Shown: piece after piece, positions 60,967 to 64,000 of the stretch
Layout of the letters: every line of letters begins with the position of its first letter
Position numbering within the stretch: the stretch's first letter is position 1
Assembly (NCBI RefSeq): GCF_946151075.1
Contig: NZ_CAMGZB010000001.1
Coordinates: forward strand, 124,001 to 188,000
Direction of reading: 5' to 3'
Origin: Neobacillus sp. Marseille-Q6967
GTDB lineage: Bacteria; Bacillota; Bacilli; Bacillales; Cytobacillaceae
DNA: 64,000 nt
Notes under the pieces: model-generated
What the model was told of the DNA's origin: nothing
Seen by the model: only the letters and a program-made list of their open reading frames with translations
The model's database searches: none
Made by a program: the position numbers and the translations under genes

Positions 60967-62129
60967 GAGCCCACCTCCTTAAGCATTTCCCACTTTTTAG
61001 TCCATGGATATTTTTCATGAAATTTGACCCATGATGGATAAACCTTTATGAATTGTTCCACCAGCTCAGGGTCAAATTGGGATCCTTTACCTTCAATAAT
61101 ACTTCTGTAAGCTTCTTCAACAGGCATTGCTTCACGATATGACCTAGATGATGTCATCGCATCAAAAGCATCAGCAATGGCAGAGACTCTGGCAAGTAAA
61201 GGAATCTGCTCGCCCTTTAATTGATCTGGATATCCTGTTCCATCCCAGCGTTCATGATGAGAACGAATTACACAGATACTGTCCTTAATACCTTCTACAT
61301 CTTTTACTGCTTCCGCTCCAACTTCGGGATGAGATTTTATAATCTCAAATTCTTCTTTTGTCAATCTATCGGGTTTCATTAGTATCGAGTCGGGAATATT
61401 CACTTTGCCAATATCATGGAGTAAACAGGCATAGTAAAATGATTTTTGTTCTTCCTTCGAAAACCTGCCAATTTCTTTAGCAAGTAAAAGCGAGTAACTT
61501 GCAACTCGTTCACTATGGCCCCTTGTATAGGGATCTTTCAGTTCAAGTGTGGCAATAACACCTTTGACAATGCCCTCCAACTGATCATCATAGGCTGTAC
61601 TTATTGCACGGACATATCCTTGGAAGCGAACTAATAAAAAGAACGACATAACTGAAAGAATAGCGATTAATAAAATTGGCATAATGACATAAGATGTGTT
61701 TAGAATTAAACCAGTAAGTAAATATTTAGCTGTAAACCCTAAAGTAACTACCCAAAAGAATCTGTTATTAAGAAATAGTGGTAAGGAAAGAATTAAAAAT
61801 ACTTCTATAATATTACCGCTAAAATATTCTTCAGGCTTTCCTATATAAGTTAATAAATCAACAAGGAATGCAGTAACTAAATAACTTATGATGAACAAAT
61901 ATTTAATCCAATATTGTTTATTAATCTTACTTAAATAAAAAGAAGTCGGAATTAATCCTAACAATACTATATAATTTAAATACCAATAAACACTTGGCAA
62001 ACCACTATTCCTATCCTCCACTATAAAAATAGGAGCAAGGTAGTAGTAAAAAAAGTCATATCCTATCAATATCAAATAAGAAATTATAAGAAACCATTTG
62101 ACTGTTTGTTTTTCCTCTTGTGGTAACAT
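60963..62129 (-). CDS. HD-GYP domain protein with multi-helix membrane sensor
   Basis: A 388-residue protein. Six or so membrane helices (about 10-185), then an HD-GYP domain (about 200-370) with HSERV, LLHDIGKVNIPD, HHERWDGTGYPD and DAFDAMTSSRSYR, the full set for a c-di-GMP phosphodiesterase. The membrane part is clearly similar to that of the kinase encoded upstream. Own promoter at 62156-62184. GGAGG precedes the ATG. Confidence 0.88.
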   Translation of the reverse strand: MLPQEEKQTVKWFLIISYLILIGYDFFYYYLAPIFIVEDRNSGLPSVYWYLNYIVLLGLIPTSFYLSKINKQYWIKYLFIISYLVTAFLVDLLTYIGKPEEYFSGNIIEVFLILSLPLFLNNRFFWVVTLGFTAKYLLTGLILNTSYVIMPILLIAILSVMSFFLLVRFQGYVRAISTAYDDQLEGIVKGVIATLELKDPYTRGHSERVASYSLLLAKEIGRFSKEEQKSFYYACLLHDIGKVNIPDSILMKPDRLTKEEFEIIKSHPEVGAEAVKDVEGIKDSICVIRSHHERWDGTGYPDQLKGEQIPLLARVSAIADAFDAMTSSRSYREAMPVEEAYRSIIEGKGSQFDPELVEQFIKVYPSWVKFHEKYPWTKKWEMLKEVGS

Positions 62130-62155
62130 AAAATCCTCCAGTGTTATTCCTTTAC

Positions 62156-62184
62156 ATTATATCTTATAGGGATAACCCTTGTAA
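62156..62184 (-). promoter_or_regulatory. Promoter with AGGGATAACCCT dyad in the spacer
   Basis: TTACAA (62184-62179) and TATAAT (62161-62156) on the minus strand, 17-base spacer. The spacer holds AGGG-ATAA-CCCT (62168-62179), a dyad where a regulator could bind. It drives HD-GYP, peptide and protease. Confidence 0.7.
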
Positions 62185-62232
62185 TATATTATATTGTTGA
62201 TTTTTGTATAATTATAGAATTATTTATTTCAA

Positions 62233-63468
62233 TTACTTCTGTTTTATAGGTAAAATAACTTCCACCTTAGTTCCTATACCTAACTTGCTTTCAAATTTTA
62301 GCTTTCCTCTATGGTCATTGATAATTTGATTTGTTACCAATAAACCAAGTCCTGTTCCATTTTGTTTCGTAGTAAAAAATGGTTCACCAAGATTTAAAAT
62401 ATTTTTATCTTCAATACCAAAGCCTTCATCTTCAATCGATATTAACATCTTTTTGCTTTCAACTACTTTTACCTTTATTTCAAGCTTACCGCCATTAGGC
62501 ATGGATTCTACAGCATTTTTTAAAAGATTAATAAATACTTGTTTTAATTGCTTACTATCACACTCTAAAGGTGGAAGCGGCCCCGCAATAGTGGTTTCTA
62601 CAGAAATCTCTTGTTTTTCTGCCTGGTATTGAATAATTGACAGGGTATAAGCAATAATTTCCTCTATATTGGCTTTTAAAAATTGTAAATCCTTCGGTTT
62701 TCCAAGTGTCATTAAATCATTCACGATAGAATTAATCCGATCGATCTCCGATATCATTATGGGATAGAAATCATTCATATTTGGGTAACGTTCCTCTTGC
62801 AGCTGGGTAAATCCTTTTAATGAAGACAATGGATTTCTAATTTCATGCGCGATTGCTGCCGCCATTTGGCCAATCACAGCCAGTTTCTCCTTTTGAAGCA
62901 ATTCTTCATGAATCCTAGTTAAGGAACGAATATACGAGTTTATACGTATAAAAATGACGAAAGCTATCCCTGATAAGACGATATAAATACTCGTTGGAAC
63001 AAGAACTAAAGTATCCTGTAAAATTATTCCTGTGAAAATATATTTGGACACCATCCCTAAGGATACACTCAATAAGTATTGCTTATTTACAAAGATTGGG
63101 GAGAATAAAATAAAAAGTACTTCCACTATGTGTCCAGATGCATATTCCTTTGGAGTCTCCATATAGATCAGCATATTATGAATAACATCAATGACAATAA
63201 AGCTCCATAGATATACATATTTAATTAAATACGGATTTCCTTTTTTTATTAAATAGGCCGATAAAGGCAGAAGTAAGAAGATTAAAATATAATACCAGTA
63301 CCCTAATCCTATTTCAGGTTTTCTTAGTACACCATTCTGGGAATCTGGTAATAAAAAATAATAAATCAGTTCATATCCTATAAAAAAAATATTAAACAGC
63401 CATAGAAATAACGCGACGGCCTTTTTCTCTTCATACATTAATTTTGGTTTCATAATATGTTTTTTCAT
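62233..63468 (-). CDS. Sensor histidine kinase with the same membrane domain
   Basis: A 411-residue kinase. Membrane helices at about 15-190, HisKA with phospho-His in AAIAHEIRNPLSSLKGF (about residue 218), HATPase (NLLKNAVESMPNGG, DEGFGIED, GTGLGL). The C-terminal domain resembles sporulation-type KinB/KinE kinases. No response regulator gene is adjacent. The ATG at 63468 (AGGAG six bases before) is preferred over the upstream GTG at 63486. Confidence 0.87.
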   Translation of the reverse strand: MKKHIMKPKLMYEEKKAVALFLWLFNIFFIGYELIYYFLLPDSQNGVLRKPEIGLGYWYYILIFLLLPLSAYLIKKGNPYLIKYVYLWSFIVIDVIHNMLIYMETPKEYASGHIVEVLFILFSPIFVNKQYLLSVSLGMVSKYIFTGIILQDTLVLVPTSIYIVLSGIAFVIFIRINSYIRSLTRIHEELLQKEKLAVIGQMAAAIAHEIRNPLSSLKGFTQLQEERYPNMNDFYPIMISEIDRINSIVNDLMTLGKPKDLQFLKANIEEIIAYTLSIIQYQAEKQEISVETTIAGPLPPLECDSKQLKQVFINLLKNAVESMPNGGKLEIKVKVVESKKMLISIEDEGFGIEDKNILNLGEPFFTTKQNGTGLGLLVTNQIINDHRGKLKFESKLGIGTKVEVILPIKQK

Positions 63469-63590
63469 TTGAAACTCCTCAATCACAAATAATAAAATCT
63501 CCTACTATTTTACCATTATTGAATTAAAATAACTGATTGTTTTTAATGGAATTCGATGATTTTCGACATTTTTTTAGAATATCCTTACAC

Positions 63591-63625
63591 AAAAAGGACT
63601 TGCATCGACATGCAAGTCCTTTCTA
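63591..63625. terminator. Terminator of the amino acid permease gene
   Basis: AAAGGACTTGCA TCGACA TGCAAGTCCTTT, a 12-bp perfect stem with T tails. Confidence 0.88.
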
Positions 63626-63633
63626 TTACTCTA

Positions 63634-64000
63634 TTAGCTCACTTTTTTTAGTTTTTCTTTACGTTGGTTTAAATTTGAATGTTTTCTTCCGTATGCAAAA
63701 TAGACGAGTAAGCCTATTACCAGCCATACGGAGAAACTGATCCATGTCGTCATTGGAAGCTGTAATGCTAAATAACCGCAGAATAAGAAAGCTAGGATAG
63801 GAATCCAAGGTACGAATGGTACACGGAAACCTGTTTTTGGCGCCTGCTTATTTTTACGCAAGTACAAAATCCCAATTGACACTGTCATGAAAGCAAATAA
63901 GGTTCCAATGTTTACAAGTTCAGCTAGTTTATTTAACGGCACCACCCCTGCAAAAAAGGCAACAAGGAAGCAAGTGATCCATGAGTTCACAACAGGAGTT
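63634..64000 (-). CDS. APC-family amino acid permease (5' part beyond the window)
   Basis: The last 121 residues of an APC transporter. Four membrane helices, with ELVNIGTLFAFMTVSIGILYLRK and GFRVPFVPWIPILAFLFCGYLALQLP, as in the cationic/YfnA-type amino acid permeases. The reading frame stays open to the window edge, so the start is outside. Confidence 0.85.
   Translation of the reverse strand, partial: TPVVNSWITCFLVAFFAGVVPLNKLAELVNIGTLFAFMTVSIGILYLRKNKQAPKTGFRVPFVPWIPILAFLFCGYLALQLPMTTWISFSVWLVIGLLVYFAYGRKHSNLNQRKEKLKKVS

Overview
This window looks like a chromosomal segment of a Bacillaceae species, probably Bacillus or Neobacillus. The base composition is AT-rich, ribosome binding sites are strong AGGAGG types, and several genes match Bacillus subtilis in length and order: yfkD, yfkE, yfkF, a PfeT-type ATPase, yfkI/yfkH, yfkK and a second methionine aminopeptidase. 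SinR/SinI, LiaIHFSR, a preQ1 riboswitch before queF and a sigma-B-type promoter fit the same group. No rRNA, tRNA, phage, transposase or CRISPR array was found.

Layout. 1-1217: array of 21-bp TTCTAC repeats. 1.2-4.7 kb: class I fumarase, small SE1561-type protein, YfkD, YczE-like membrane protein. 4.7-12.5 kb: the yfk region with cation exchange, MFS efflux, a PerR-box-associated metal ATPase and a stress operon. 12.7-16.6 kb: SinR, a convergent SinI reading frame behind a cyclic di-GMP riboswitch, small genes, orphan HutH. 16.6-21.7 kb: TopB, MFS transporter, aminopeptidase. 21.7-26.1 kb: second TTCTAC array, a DUF6230/DUF6114/proline-repeat secreted-protein operon and a divergent GAF-LuxR regulator. 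26.1-34.5 kb: QueF, MscL, YetJ, ECF sigma factor, flippase, the Lia cell-envelope stress system, a LysM-CAP protein. 34.6-49.4 kb: metabolic genes, the third TTCTAC array, CopC/CopD, WG-repeat protein, polyferredoxin. 49.5-51.2 kb: glutaminyl-tRNA synthetase, unusual for this group. 51.2-59.4 kb: an Nre-like two-component/GAF operon next to a seven-gene molybdopterin oxidoreductase operon with a Rieske protein. 59.6-63.5 kb: histidine kinase, HD-GYP protein, 24-residue Cys/Trp peptide and PqqD-like/M50 membrane protease. 63.6 kb to the end: partial amino acid permease.

Most interesting points. (1) The 59.6-63.5 kb locus looks like an undescribed peptide maturation or signalling system: kinase and phosphodiesterase share a membrane sensor domain, and the peptide gene is translationally coupled to the phosphodiesterase and separated from the protease by an intrinsic terminator. 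(2) Three TTCTAC arrays have a 21-bp period (two helical turns) inside a roughly 124-bp higher-order unit, always in the same polarity, and sit at gene 3' ends. (3) SinI is encoded by a short reading frame opposite sinR and is preceded by a c-di-GMP-I riboswitch, tying the biofilm switch to c-di-GMP; an HD-GYP phosphodiesterase lies in the same window. (4) The Mo-oxidoreductase operon is preceded by G/C-rich dyads next to an NreC-like regulator. All functional assignments come from reading motifs and from family knowledge; no database search was run.
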